Source of the DNA: Laceyella putida | Lineage (GTDB): Bacteria > Bacillota > Bacilli > Thermoactinomycetales > Thermoactinomycetaceae | DNA length: 64,000 bases | Assembly: GCF_042665195.1 (NCBI RefSeq) | Contig: NZ_JBHTBW010000025.1 | Location: 1 to 64,000, forward strand | Direction: 5' to 3' | Part shown: positions 17,333 through 26,275 of the stretch, piece after piece | How positions within the stretch are numbered: the first letter of the stretch is position 1 | Layout: each line of letters begins with the position of its first letter | Position numbers and translations under genes: made by a program | Notes under the pieces: generated by a model | The model's database searches: none | Told to the model about the DNA's origin: nothing | What the model saw: the letters and a program-made list of their open reading frames with translations, nothing else

Positions 17333-18488
17333 ATGTTTCACCGTAAGATTTCACTTATTATTTGCCTGCTGTTGCTTGCGGCGATTTCCATTACACTTTC
17401 AAGCCCGCATGCGGAAGCCAAATCCGCCTCATTGCAAGAAGCAGTGGTGCAAACGATGATCAAACACAAACAAGCTGTCGCCACCCAAGCCATTGAGGTG
17501 GAAAAACGGGCCCGAGTCAATGTTAGCGAATGCACCAAAACGGATCCTGGTCATTTGGAACCGCTGTCATCACCGCTCCGCGTGTCGAAGGAAGCTACCC
17601 GGAGGGCTGGCTGTTCATTGCGCATAAGACCGACACTGGTTGGCAAGTGGGCCTGGAAGGAACCGAACGATTTAGACAGTTAGCTCAGGCCGCTCCATCC
17701 GACATCATGAAATCACATGAGAAAAAAGCTTTTGCCGCTGCCAATGAAGTCAAAGCATTAGCTGAACAACGCACCGGCCTGCAACTCCCCTTCGCGCAAG
17801 GAGCCACTTGGTACATGACGGGAGGGCCCCACGGCTGGGCTGGCAGTGATCGCCCTTACAGCTCGATGGATTTATCAGGTGGTGACCAAAAAGTCGTTGC
17901 CGCGAGAAGCGGAAATGTCTACACCATGTGTTCCAACAACTTGGGCTGGATTCGTGTTGTTCATGATAACGGATACAGCACCGATTATTACCACTTGTGG
18001 GATAATATCAAACCTGCCGATGGAACTCGGATGCCGGCACGTTCCTCGGTTACACCGGCACCGATGTCTCCTGTGGTGGTAGCGCGAACGGGCGCCATGT
18101 CCATTTCGCCGTCCTCTATAACGGCAGTTATGTGTCGCTACATGAAAAAGAGATAGGCGCTTGGCTCTTTGCCTATGGTGGTTATGCGCGCCATGCCAGC
18201 ACAATCGCCTATCCTGGTGGCGCCATAAAGAACTACGGCATTCTCGGCGCCAATCAAGGGGTAGTGGATGCCAATGGGGGAGGCACCGTCAATCTGCGCT
18301 CCGGGCCGGGCACCCAGTATGGCATTGTCGGCAGTGTCGCTGATGGAAGTATAGTTACCATCTCATGCACCACAACTGGTACCACCCATACGGGACGTTA
18401 TGGTTCGACCAATACCAGCGGACAATGGATCAGTGATGCTTTTGTATGGACGGGCACCTCAAACCCCGTTGCACCAAGTTGCCAATAA
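17333..18488 (+). pseudogene. Secreted M23 metallopeptidase with SH3 domain, broken by two frameshifts
   Basis: A cell-wall endopeptidase gene read in three frames. The first frame gives a signal peptide (MFHRKISLIICLLLLAA, cleavage likely after HAEA) and ends in the wrong frame near 17528. The second frame, from about 17530, carries the lysostaphin/LasA-like core with PHGWAGSDRPYSSMDLSGGD. The third, from about 18036, carries the final zinc-ligand motif GRHVHFAVL and a C-terminal bacterial SH3 domain (TVNLRSGPGTQYGIV). Each shift equals loss of one base. The ribosome binding site AGGAGGGAGG is intact. It is probably inactive, unless the assembly lost bases. Confidence 0.8.
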
Positions 18489-18500
18489 CAAAAATAAAAA

Positions 18501-18526
18501 AGCTCCTGGCAAATTCGCCAGCAGCT
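18501..18526 (-). terminator. Terminator after cotE
   Basis: AGCTCCTGGC and GCCAGCAGCT pair with one mismatch around AAATTC; on the minus strand T-runs follow. It lies 10 bases after the cotE stop and between convergent genes. Confidence 0.75.
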
Positions 18527-18536
18527 GCAATCCACG

Positions 18537-19115
18537 TCAATCTTCCAATTCGTCGATGACCAGATTGGGGTCCAAGTCATCAAAATCATCTTCTGCGTCT
18601 CCGCTAATCCCTTCATAAACATCCTTCTCATCACTTTCAGCAAACTCCAGCGGATAAACGGGAACACACACTTTGGTTTCGCCGATCAACTCGACCAAGA
18701 ACTCTTTTTCTACCCGGACGACGACTCCATCCGCATGGGAAGCGATGGACGCCTCAATGCAATTGGGCGCTTGCGTCACCGCTGCCGTCACCGCCACAGA
18801 AGCCTCCCGTGTGTTGCGGTCATAGAATGTAAGTGGCACTTGCTCCGTGTAGTAGACTGTCTCTTGCAAGACATCCGTTTTGGTGTTGCCTTTGGTGGAG
18901 TACCAGATATTCACATCATAACTACCTCTTACTTCTATGGCCTCTCCGACCTTGTGGGAATCATAATTGTGGTTGATGACCCAAGCACCAAGAATGGTGT
19001 CGATATTGTCAGGCGGTTGAATCGAGTGTGCCATCTGAGAAAACTTGCGACCTTTTCCGCATACCGCCTTGGTCAATATCTGGCGATATTCGACTGCTCT
19101 ATCTGTATTAGACAA
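18537..19115 (-). CDS. cotE: Outer spore coat morphogenetic protein CotE
   Basis: Spore coat protein of 192 residues that directs outer coat assembly on the developing forespore. The N-terminal EYRQILTKAVCGKGRKF, the central GSYDVNIWYSTKGNTKT, the QAPNCIEASI segment and VEKEFLVELIGETKVCV all match CotE, and the tail is strongly acidic (DAEDDFDDLDPNLV) as in the family. TTG 19115 is chosen because AGGAGG lies 8 bases upstream. It is next to ricA on one side and, as in B. subtilis, upstream of mutS, here with the amidoligase gene inserted between. A sporulation sigma factor is expected to drive it. Confidence 0.93.
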   Translation of the reverse strand: MSNTDRAVEYRQILTKAVCGKGRKFSQMAHSIQPPDNIDTILGAWVINHNYDSHKVGEAIEVRGSYDVNIWYSTKGNTKTDVLQETVYYTEQVPLTFYDRNTREASVAVTAAVTQAPNCIEASIASHADGVVVRVEKEFLVELIGETKVCVPVYPLEFAESDEKDVYEGISGDAEDDFDDLDPNLVIDELED

Positions 19116-19149
19116 TATCCTTCCCTCCTCCAAACATCGTTCAATAACA

Positions 19150-19157
19150 TGTGTATG
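19150..19157 (-). promoter_or_regulatory. Possible sigma-E type -10 element for cotE
   Basis: On the minus strand CATACACA resembles the sigma-E -10 consensus CATACAnT, 35 bases before the cotE start. No convincing -35 partner is visible, so this is only a candidate. Confidence 0.3.
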
Positions 19158-19183
19158 CAGGGCAAGTGTCTAGAGTGCAAAAA

Positions 19184-19210
19184 AACCCTACGGAAATTCT
19201 CCGTAGGGTT
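19184..19210. terminator. Bidirectional-looking terminator after ricA
   Basis: AACCCTACGG and CCGTAGGGTT form a 10-bp stem around AAATTCT, with A-runs on one side and T-runs on the other. It lies 8 bases past the ricA stop and isolates miaB-ricA from cotE. Confidence 0.85.
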
Positions 19211-19218
19211 GTCTTTTT

Positions 19219-19626
19219 TTATCGACAGCCACACGCTCCACCGCTACCGCAACCGCTGGCCACTTCTCCACCCGTCTCCACATTGATTTTTTTGGAGACG
19301 GTATCGGCAATCACCTGTTGAATCGTCTGCAATAAACCATTGACCTCCACTTGCGCCTGTTGGTATTCACGCACGATGGGCAGATGATCCAACCGCTGGT
19401 TCAACCGTTCCAACTCTTGCTCAAGCAAGCGAACATATTCTGGCTTTTGATAGTGTTTGGCATGGACGAGCTCTTTTTGTTTGCGTTTGATGGCAGCAAT
19501 CGTCTGTTGCACCGCATCGCTTCGATTCACTTGCATTTCCGCTTCTCGATAACGTTTTACCTCCGTGCTCCGTTCCAACAGCGCGGCAAATTTGCGGGCT
19601 TCTGCCAAAATCGCATGTCTGGCCAT
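19219..19626 (-). CDS. ricA: RicA (YmcA) family regulator of the RicAFT complex
   Basis: Protein of 135 residues, mostly alpha-helical, in the YlbF/YmcA family. In B. subtilis RicA, RicF and RicT form a complex that binds [4Fe-4S] clusters and affects biofilm formation, sporulation and RNase Y-dependent mRNA maturation. The C-terminal cysteine motif CGSGGACGC fits the cluster-binding tail of RicA. ATG 19626 lies directly at the miaB stop, so it is cotranscribed with miaB. RNase Y (rny), its functional partner, is encoded about 9 kb away in this window. Confidence 0.87.
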   Translation of the reverse strand: MARHAILAEARKFAALLERSTEVKRYREAEMQVNRSDAVQQTIAAIKRKQKELVHAKHYQKPEYVRLLEQELERLNQRLDHLPIVREYQQAQVEVNGLLQTIQQVIADTVSKKINVETGGEVASGCGSGGACGCR

Positions 19627-19627
19627 C

Positions 19628-21106
19628 TTAGCCACCCACCACCCGAGATTCCTGATCAATCCATACCCCTTTTAACGTCCAGGTTTGCGGTTCATCGATC
19701 CGGACGTAAACCATTTGGCCGATGAGATGTTTCGGCCCAACAAAGTTCACCAACTTATTGGTGCGGGTCCGACCGGAGAGCACGTCTGGATTCTTCTTGC
19801 TCTCCCCTTCCACAAGCACTTCCACGATTTGACCACGAAGCGCCTCATTTTTACGGCGGCTGATTTCATTTTGCAGGTCATTCAAGCGTTGGAGACGTTC
19901 TTTCTTCACTTCCATCGGCACATCGTCTTGCATTTTGGCCGCTGGCGTTCCCTCGCGCGGAGAGTAGATAAAGGTAAAGGCAGAGTCATATTCCACCTCT
20001 CTCACCAAAGACAACGTTTCTTCAAATTGCTCATCCGTTTCACCTGGGAAACCGACGATGATATCCGTCGTCAGAACGACATCCGGGATGGCCGCTTTGA
20101 TTTTGCGCACCAGTTCAAGATATTGCTCACGCGTATATTTGCGCGCCATCAACTTTAAGACCTCGGAGCTGCCCGATTGCACCGGCAGGTGGATATGCTC
20201 GACCAAGTTCCCCCGCTTAGCCAACACCTCGATCAGATGATCGTCAAAATCACGCGGATGGCTCGTCGTAAAGCGCACACGGGGAATGCCGATCTTATGG
20301 ACATCCTCCATGAGATTGGCGAAGGTGTAGTGGATATCTTCAAAGTCTTTGCCGTACGCGTTGACATTTTGCCCAAGCAAGGTCACTTCTTGGTACCCTT
20401 TGCGGGCCAAGTCGCGAATTTCGTTCAACACGTCTTCCGGGCGACGGCTTCTTTCTTTCCCACGGGTATACGGAACGATACAATAGGTGCAGAACTTATC
20501 GCAACCGTACATGATGTTCACCCACGCGCGCAAACCATCCTCACGCACTTTCGGCATATTCTCAACGACGTCTCCCTCTTTGGACCAAACTTCGATCACC
20601 ATTTCTTTGGAGAAGAGCGCATTTTGCAGCAACACTGGCAAACGGTGAATATTATGGGTACCGAAAATCAAGTCAACATGCTGGTAGCTCTGTAAAATCC
20701 GGTTGACAACCACCTCTTCCTGGGACATGCAACCGCATACGCCCAGAATCAAGTCCGGATTTTCCAGCTTGTGTCGCTTCAAACGGCCTAATTCACCAAA
20801 CACTTTATCTTCCGCGTTCTCACGGATGGCACAAGTGTTTAGGAGGATAATGTCCGCTTCTTCTTCACGGTCCGTGCGGGTATAGCTCATTTCTTCCAAG
20901 ATCCCGGCGATCGTCTCGCTGTCGTGCACGTTCATCTGGCATCCGTACGTCTCGATCATGTATTTTTTGCCTTGTCCGACTGCACGCATATTATCCGGGA
21001 TTTGCTCAAATTGGAGCACTTGCACGTCTTCTTTACCCCGTTTTTTAGCTTGCTTCAAATCTGGAGCAACAAAATACTGGCTGTAGTCTTTCACCTGTTT
21101 GCTCAT
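19628..21106 (-). CDS. miaB: tRNA-i6A37 methylthiotransferase MiaB
   Basis: Radical SAM enzyme of 492 residues that converts i6A37 to ms2i6A37 in tRNA. The N-terminal domain starts the auxiliary cluster site with YGCQMNVHDSE and continues NTCAIRENAEDKVFGELG. The radical SAM cluster motif is CDKFCTYCIVPYTRG. A TRAM domain closes the protein (from about LRGQIVEVLVEG). An N-terminal extension of about 65 residues is usual in Firmicutes. ATG 21106 follows AGAAAGGATGAC. It acts after MiaA. Confidence 0.95.
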   Translation of the reverse strand: MSKQVKDYSQYFVAPDLKQAKKRGKEDVQVLQFEQIPDNMRAVGQGKKYMIETYGCQMNVHDSETIAGILEEMSYTRTDREEEADIILLNTCAIRENAEDKVFGELGRLKRHKLENPDLILGVCGCMSQEEVVVNRILQSYQHVDLIFGTHNIHRLPVLLQNALFSKEMVIEVWSKEGDVVENMPKVREDGLRAWVNIMYGCDKFCTYCIVPYTRGKERSRRPEDVLNEIRDLARKGYQEVTLLGQNVNAYGKDFEDIHYTFANLMEDVHKIGIPRVRFTTSHPRDFDDHLIEVLAKRGNLVEHIHLPVQSGSSEVLKLMARKYTREQYLELVRKIKAAIPDVVLTTDIIVGFPGETDEQFEETLSLVREVEYDSAFTFIYSPREGTPAAKMQDDVPMEVKKERLQRLNDLQNEISRRKNEALRGQIVEVLVEGESKKNPDVLSGRTRTNKLVNFVGPKHLIGQMVYVRIDEPQTWTLKGVWIDQESRVVGG

Positions 21107-21201
21107 CTCGTGTCATCCTTTCTGAACAAACTTTGATCTCAGTTCTATTCCAAGAGCATAAACAGCTCAAAATTATCAGATCGTGTTCATTTAACTAAGT
21201 T

Positions 21202-21230
21202 ATTATACATGATCTTTCTCTCTTGATCAA
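21202..21230 (-). promoter_or_regulatory. Sigma-A promoter of miaB-ricA
   Basis: TTGATC (21230-21225) and TATAAT (21207-21202) are separated by 17 bases on the minus strand, about 95 bases before the miaB start. The consensus fit is very good. Confidence 0.65.
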
Positions 21231-21358
21231 TGAATTCCCATTATGCGTTGGAATCGCTTGCCCGCCAGCTCCAACATAAAGTTTTTGTTTGCGAAACAAA
21301 CTTGTCTATGGAATTTTTACGAAGCGCAGGGCGCATGTTTTTTCGCCTGAACCGATAT

Positions 21359-21640
21359 CGCCTCATTGTGGACGTTCTCGTAGGTCATTTGCGGAATTGA
21401 AACAGTTACCGCGCCAAACGGTGAAGAGGGGTGCAAAATGTACCGAATGGCAAATCCCTCCCTGCTGATCCCAGACCTGATGATGTCCAAAAATGATGGA
21501 TGGGCATGATGTGAAGAAATTCGGCATGAATCCGATATGCCCATCATCATGCTGACTGCGCGGGGCGAAGAACGTGACCGATGGATGGAACTTACGATAT
21601 GGACCCATGGGTGACAGGCAAAATGGACGATACCAAGTTA
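21359..21640 (+). pseudogene. Response regulator receiver-domain remnant (OmpR type)
   Basis: Translation from 21399 reads ETVTAPNGEEG, then SLLIPDLMMSKNDGWA, a TGA stop, then CEEIRHESDMPIIMLTARGEE. This is the receiver domain around the phospho-acceptor aspartate and the conserved LTARGEE strand. RLIVD in another frame at 21359 may be the N-terminal strand, and YDMDPWVTGK after a further frame change near 21594 resembles the lysine-containing end. Several frameshifts, one stop and no DNA-binding domain make it dead. A strong terminator follows. Confidence 0.65.
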
Positions 21641-21653
21641 ATGGATCCCCCTT

Positions 21654-21690
21654 CCCCTCTCGGTCATAACGACCGGGAGGGGCTTTCTTT
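21654..21690 (+). terminator. Strong terminator after the response-regulator remnant
   Basis: CCCCTCTCGGTC and GACCGGGAGGGG form a 12-bp stem with one wobble around ATAAC, followed by CTTTCTTT. It is a relic of a plus-strand unit that is otherwise gone. Confidence 0.8.
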
Positions 21691-22008
21691 ATGGTCATGA
21701 TGACATCATTTTGTGGATCACGGCAGCCGAAGCAAGGTTCAACTGGCTGAAGGACTCGATTGCGCATAAACACGAGTCATTTTCTTTTTCGGTTTTCCTG
21801 AGCCGCAAGCTAGAATTTTTGGCTTCTTGGGCATCATCCCTTCTAACTCAGTCTACTTTGCGGGAAAAACGAAAAGGCTCCCGTATGTTCGGAAGCCTAA
21901 GAAGGTTGCTTATATCCCATATTGTCCATACTTTGTCTTGCAACAGATCCCAAGAATCTGCGGTTTTCGCAAAGTCCAGTCCAAACTTCTTATAAACAGC
22001 GGTCTAGT
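21691..22008. other. Non-coding stretch downstream of xpt
   Basis: No gene is supported. An open frame on the plus strand at 21711-21995 has no ribosome binding site or recognisable sequence. The xpt terminator lies at 21875-21898. Confidence 0.5.
21875..21898 (-). terminator. Terminator downstream of xpt
   Basis: On the minus strand AGGCTTCCG and CGGGAGCCT pair with one mismatch around AACATA and are followed by TTTTCG. It lies 110 bases after the xpt stop. Confidence 0.65.
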
Positions 22009-22590
22009 CTACTCATTATCCCCGACAAATGTCACTTTTCCTTCAGACAAGGCGGCCACTTCTGCCAAGGATTCGACGCGAATGCCCTTCTCCCTCAGTC
22101 GTTTGCCACCTTCTTGGAACGACTTTTCTATCACAATGCCCACACCGGCCAGTTCGGCACCCGCTTGCCGAACAATTTCGATCAATCCTTCAGCCGCTTG
22201 TCCATTGGCCAAAAAGTCATCGATCACCAATACCTTGTCCGCTTCAGTCAGATGCGTTTTGGCTACGACAATGGAGTTGGTCTCTTGTTTGGTGAATGAA
22301 TAAACCTTGGCTTCATAAAAATCATCCGTCAACGTCAAGGATTTGCGTTTGCGGGCAAAGACGACAGGCACGCCCAACACTAACCCAGCCATGACTGACG
22401 GGGCGATCCCCGATGATTCAATCGTTAAAACCCGCGTAATCCGATCTTCGGCGAAACGCCGGGCAAATTCTTGCCCTATCTGTTGCATCAACACCGGGTC
22501 AATTTGATGATTTAGGAAAGAATCCACTTTTAAAATTTCAGAAGACAACACTTTTCCTTCCTGTCGAATCTTCTCTTTCAACGGTTGCAT
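22009..22590 (-). CDS. xpt: Xanthine phosphoribosyltransferase
   Basis: Salvage enzyme that makes XMP from xanthine and PRPP, 193 residues, the usual length. MQPLKEKIRQEGKVLS and VDSFLNHQIDP are the characteristic N-terminus, and the PRPP loop is VLVIDDFLANGQAAEGL. ATG 22590 is preceded by GGGAGGGATG. The frame stays open further upstream only because it runs through the riboswitch. Expression is predicted to be shut off by guanine or hypoxanthine through the leader. No pbuX partner follows. Confidence 0.95.
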   Translation of the reverse strand: MQPLKEKIRQEGKVLSSEILKVDSFLNHQIDPVLMQQIGQEFARRFAEDRITRVLTIESSGIAPSVMAGLVLGVPVVFARKRKSLTLTDDFYEAKVYSFTKQETNSIVVAKTHLTEADKVLVIDDFLANGQAAEGLIEIVRQAGAELAGVGIVIEKSFQEGGKRLREKGIRVESLAEVAALSEGKVTFVGDNE

Positions 22591-22609
22591 GACGACATCC
22601 CTCCCATAG

Positions 22610-22778
22610 GAAAAAGCCCAATCCTTTGCCCTGTCTATGAGTGAGCCAACTGCCTTAGGCTTTTTCTCCATGGAAAAAGACAAAGACGCCATGTCCTTGT
22701 CCTGTCGCTCACTCATAGTCGAATGATTTACGGTCATTCGGTAGAAACTCGCAAGCCCTATTCTTGCGATTATATGAG
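22610..22778 (-). promoter_or_regulatory. Purine (guanine-type) riboswitch controlling xpt
   Basis: The aptamer (22778-22712) begins CTCATATAATCG, contains GTTTCTACC and CCGTAAAT, and closes with GACTATGAG, matching the purine riboswitch core. The base before TATG is C, the guanine/hypoxanthine-type specificity base. Downstream, GCTCACTCATAG (22645-22634) can pair with the 3' side of P1 (CTATGAGTGAGC, 22718-22707) as an antiterminator. GAAAAAGCCTAA (22666-22655) and TTGGGCTTTTTC (22621-22610) form the competing terminator just before the ribosome binding site. Confidence 0.93.
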
Positions 22779-22858
22779 CTTTTGTCTTGCTTTTCATGTT
22801 AAGACAACCAAATTATATCTAACGTCGCCCATTCTTTCATTAAAAATTTACATACAAA

Positions 22859-23593
22859 CTACACTTCAATCTGCATGCCTGTCTGGCTAACGAGGCACTG
22901 ACCGGGAAAAACCGCTCGTGCCTCTTCCGCAAGTGGCGCAGGATCCCGTTCCGGGTACAAATGCGTCAATAACAATTGTTTGGCTTTGATTTTCACACCC
23001 GCTTCCGCCGCTTGCTTGGCTGACAAGTGACCCGTGGGCTGGGCCGGCAGCTCCTTATGCAGATAAGTCGCCTCACAAACAAATAGATCCGGTTCCGTTC
23101 CCATCAAAAGCCAATCGGTTTTGGGGCCGGCATCCGCCCCATACAGAATCGTCTTGTGCCCGTCTGAAATGTGGATGGCATAACATGGGACAGCATGATC
23201 CGTTTGATAAAAAGAAAAAGTGAGGTTTCCCAGTTTGACAGGTTGCATCTGGATCGGGTGTTTTTCAATAAAGCTTTGGTAACTGAGTTTCCCATACCAA
23301 TGGGTCGGTTCCGATGGTGCCCAGACAGGTAAGGGGCCTTTTCGTTTCTGTTGTTTGGCGGCAACCATCACCGCGTATTGCAGTACAAAAAAATCGGAAA
23401 TATGGTCATGATGCAAATGGGATAAAAAAACGGCATCCACTTCATAGATCGGCGTGATCTTGGCAAGTTGGGCCAATACGCCGCTACCGCAATCAATCAA
23501 GATGCGCTGCTGATCCGCTTCCAACAAATATCCCAACGTCGCCCCACCCGGTCCCGGATAAGGGGAATGGCACCCGAGTACAGTCCACCGCAT
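22859..23593 (-). CDS. MBL-fold metal-dependent hydrolase (YhfI-like)
   Basis: Metallo-beta-lactamase-fold protein of 244 residues. The metal site is visible in LSHLHHDHISDF (HxHxDH), with further ligands in DHAVPCYAIHIS, GADAGPKTDW and TGHLSAKQA and the final LLLTHLYPERDP. The family is related to RNase Z and includes B. subtilis YhfI; no specific substrate can be stated. ATG 23593 follows GAGGTGAATGTGAC. The gene lies downstream of korB after a terminator. Confidence 0.85.
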   Translation of the reverse strand: MRWTVLGCHSPYPGPGGATLGYLLEADQQRILIDCGSGVLAQLAKITPIYEVDAVFLSHLHHDHISDFFVLQYAVMVAAKQQKRKGPLPVWAPSEPTHWYGKLSYQSFIEKHPIQMQPVKLGNLTFSFYQTDHAVPCYAIHISDGHKTILYGADAGPKTDWLLMGTEPDLFVCEATYLHKELPAQPTGHLSAKQAAEAGVKIKAKQLLLTHLYPERDPAPLAEEARAVFPGQCLVSQTGMQIEV

Positions 23594-23620
23594 GTCACAT
23601 TCACCTCACACAGGTAAGAA

Positions 23621-23653
23621 GAAACCACTTCCTCAAGCGTGGGAAGTGGTTTC
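23621..23653 (-). terminator. Terminator after korAB
   Basis: GAAACCACTTCC and GGAAGTGGTTTC pair perfectly around an 8-base loop, with T-rich sequence on the minus strand, 9 bases after the korB stop. Confidence 0.8.
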
Positions 23654-23661
23654 CAAACTTA

Positions 23662-24528
23662 TTATGCAAACTCAGCCACTAATTTATCAAAGTGTGCACG
23701 ATCAATCATCAGATCTTGTTTGGCCAGCGGCTCTTCTTTAAACCCTTTGATCATTTCTTCGTAAGAGTTGCGTTCTTTGTTTTGGTAAATGATCCCCGTC
23801 ACCAAGCCTTGATGCTCCATCAGTTTTTGCATCGCCAGGGCGCGATTGGATGGATCGTAGTTCTCATCGCTTTCCAGGTTGATGAGGTTTTCCTTAAACC
23901 AGTCATACGTGTTGATCTTGTTATAAGTGACGCAAGGGCTGTAAACGTTGATCAAGGAAAAGCCCTTATGCTTGATCCCTTCTTCGATCACATGGGTCAA
24001 TTGTTTCAAGTCGCTGGAAACCGCTTGCGCAACAAACCCAGCCCCTACCGTTAGCGCCATTTCCATCGGATGGATCGCCGCTTCAATCGAACCGCTTGGC
24101 GTACTTTTGGTTTTAAAACCCATTTCACTGCGGGGAGAAGTTTGTCCTTTGGTCAATCCGTATACTTGGTTATCCATCACAATATAGGTGATATCCACAT
24201 TACGACGAATGGCATGGACCGTATGACCCATCCCGATCGCGAAGCCGTCTCCATCGCCACCGGCAGCGACCACCGTCAAGTCGCGGTTGGCGAGCTTCAA
24301 CCCTTGGGCGATTGGCAAAGCGCGACCGTGCACACCGTGTAAACCATATGCGTTCACATAACCGGAGATGCGTCCAGAACAACCGATACCAGATACGATG
24401 GCAACATCATGCGGTTCCAACCCAATATTGGCAAAAGCGCGCTGCATGGCGGCCAACACAGAGAAATCACCACAACCTGGGCACCAGTTGGGCTTTACTT
24501 TGTTACGAAAATCTTTAAATGTGGCCAT
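23662..24528 (-). CDS. korB: 2-oxoacid:ferredoxin oxidoreductase, beta subunit
   Basis: Thiamine-diphosphate-binding subunit, 288 residues, of the enzyme that oxidatively decarboxylates 2-oxoglutarate (or a related 2-oxoacid) to the acyl-CoA and reduces ferredoxin. Signature sequences are NWCPGCGDFSVL, SGIGCSGRISGY, the TPP/Mg motif GGDGDGFAIGMGHTVHA, and DNQVYGLTKGQTSPRS. ATG 24528 overlaps the end of korA by 14 bases. The pair replaces or complements the 2-oxoglutarate dehydrogenase complex. Confidence 0.92.
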   Translation of the reverse strand: MATFKDFRNKVKPNWCPGCGDFSVLAAMQRAFANIGLEPHDVAIVSGIGCSGRISGYVNAYGLHGVHGRALPIAQGLKLANRDLTVVAAGGDGDGFAIGMGHTVHAIRRNVDITYIVMDNQVYGLTKGQTSPRSEMGFKTKSTPSGSIEAAIHPMEMALTVGAGFVAQAVSSDLKQLTHVIEEGIKHKGFSLINVYSPCVTYNKINTYDWFKENLINLESDENYDPSNRALAMQKLMEHQGLVTGIIYQNKERNSYEEMIKGFKEEPLAKQDLMIDRAHFDKLVAEFA

Positions 24529-26275
24529 GAACCAACAGCTCCTTACTTTGTTTGTAAATTTCGGATGGCAAGAACGGATTTCCATCGTATTTGCCATAGT
24601 GCACCAATTTGTCAGCAAACCCGACATGCATTTTGATCAGATTGGTCAGCTGTCCTGTTGCATTGTTTTCCACAACCAACACTTTTTTCGCCTTTTGCAT
24701 CTGCTGGTGCATAATGTCGGTCGGGAAAGGTAAAATTTGGCGGATATGGGCATGGTTGACTTTCAACCCTTCCGCTTCCAATCGTTCCTTCGCTTCGGTG
24801 ATCGTGCCGCGAGTGGAGTTGAAACCCACAATCAAGATGTCCGCTTCTTCATGTTTCGCATCCAAGTAAACGGGGGTATCGAAGTCGATCCCACTCTTTA
24901 ACTTGGCTAGGCGTTTGTCCATCATGCGCTTGCGGTTGAGCGGATTTTCAGACGGGCGTCCCGTTTCGTCATGTTCCACCCCGGTCACATGATGCAAACC
25001 GTCTTTTTTCCCTGGCAACACACGGCGGGATATCCCATCTTCTGTCAATTCATAGCGAGGGAACAGTTGCGAGTTTTCAAGTGCTGGCAATTCATCATTC
25101 CAGTCAACCAATTTGCCGCGCTTGATTTCGATGCGGTCATAATCAAGCGGGTCAACGGTTTGTTTACCAAGCGATAGCGCCAAGTCGGACAGGATGATGA
25201 CAGGGCACTGGTATTGCTCCGCCAAGTTGAACGCTTGGATCGTATCATAGAAGCACTCTTCCGCCGTACTTGGGGCAATCACGATTTTCGGAATTTCCCC
25301 GTGTGTGCTGTAAAGCATCGCCAACACGTCACTTTGCTCCTGTTTGGTTGGCAATCCGGTACTTGGACCCCCGCGTTGGGTATTGACGATGACGGCCGGC
25401 GTCTCGGTCATCCCAGCCAAACCGATCGCTTCTGTCATCAGGGAAAGACCTGGGCCGGCAGAAGCGGTCAACGCGCGAACTCCGCCATAGTTTGCCCCGA
25501 TTACCATCGTCATGGCAGCGATTTCATCTTCCGTTTGAACCACTGTGCCGCCGAGTTCCGGCAGTTTTTTGATCAGGTATTCCATGATTTCGGAAGATGG
25601 TGTAATCGGATATGCTGCCATGAGACGCGCACCGCCAGCAATCGCTCCCAATGCAATTGCGTCATTTCCGATCATATATAAGCGCTTTTTGCCATCAGAT
25701 GGGTCTAAGCGAAACTTTGTAATCGTATTGCCAATTTCCTCTTGAACATATACCAAGCCCTTTGTGATCGCTTCCATATTTTTGTCTACGACTTTTTGCC
25801 CTTTTCTTGCAAATCGTTCTTCGATCACTTCTTTAAAGGCGTCAACCGGCAGTCCCAACAGTGCGATAGAAGCGCCCACCGCAACCATGTTTTTCATTTG
25901 GGCCATGCCTACTTCTTCCGCAATTTTGGTGAATGGAACAGCGAGAAGGTGTGCAGAAACTCCTTCCGGAACGGTTGGATTAAACTTGGCATCGGCCAAG
26001 ATGACACCGTCTGCAATCAACTCATAAGCGTTTAAGTCGATTGTTTCTTGGTCAAATGCAACAAGAATATCCAGCTCGTCGGAAATGGACCGGATCGGGC
26101 TTGTGCTAATACGGATCTTGGTATTAGAGTGCCCGCCTTTGATGCGTGAGGAGAAGTGCCTGTAACCGTATAGATGATAGCCTTTGCGATTTAGCGCAGT
26201 TGATAATATTTCGCCCGCACTATCAATACCTTCCCCCTGCTGTCCGCCCACTTTCCACGAAAGCTGCTTAACCAT
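24515..26275 (-). CDS. korA: 2-oxoacid:ferredoxin oxidoreductase, alpha subunit (fused gamma-alpha)
   Basis: Of 586 residues. The first part is the gamma domain (GGQQGEGIDSAGEIL, RIKGGHSNTKIRIS); the rest is the alpha domain with GNDAIALGAIAGGARLMAAYPITPSSE, TEDEIAAM and ALTASAGPGLSLMTE. A C-terminal transketolase-type domain follows. The fused arrangement is the common form in Bacillales. ATG 26275 is preceded by TAAAGGAGATGAG, an excellent ribosome binding site. It is the first gene of the korAB unit; about 240 bases without a gene lie upstream. Confidence 0.92.
   Translation of the reverse strand: MVKQLSWKVGGQQGEGIDSAGEILSTALNRKGYHLYGYRHFSSRIKGGHSNTKIRISTSPIRSISDELDILVAFDQETIDLNAYELIADGVILADAKFNPTVPEGVSAHLLAVPFTKIAEEVGMAQMKNMVAVGASIALLGLPVDAFKEVIEERFARKGQKVVDKNMEAITKGLVYVQEEIGNTITKFRLDPSDGKKRLYMIGNDAIALGAIAGGARLMAAYPITPSSEIMEYLIKKLPELGGTVVQTEDEIAAMTMVIGANYGGVRALTASAGPGLSLMTEAIGLAGMTETPAVIVNTQRGGPSTGLPTKQEQSDVLAMLYSTHGEIPKIVIAPSTAEECFYDTIQAFNLAEQYQCPVIILSDLALSLGKQTVDPLDYDRIEIKRGKLVDWNDELPALENSQLFPRYELTEDGISRRVLPGKKDGLHHVTGVEHDETGRPSENPLNRKRMMDKRLAKLKSGIDFDTPVYLDAKHEEADILIVGFNSTRGTITEAKERLEAEGLKVNHAHIRQILPFPTDIMHQQMQKAKKVLVVENNATGQLTNLIKMHVGFADKLVHYGKYDGNPFLPSEIYKQSKELLVHGHI

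Noticed and set aside
21711..21995. 94-codon plus-strand frame opposite the xpt terminator
   Set aside because: No ribosome binding site, and it includes the inverted terminator sequence of xpt.
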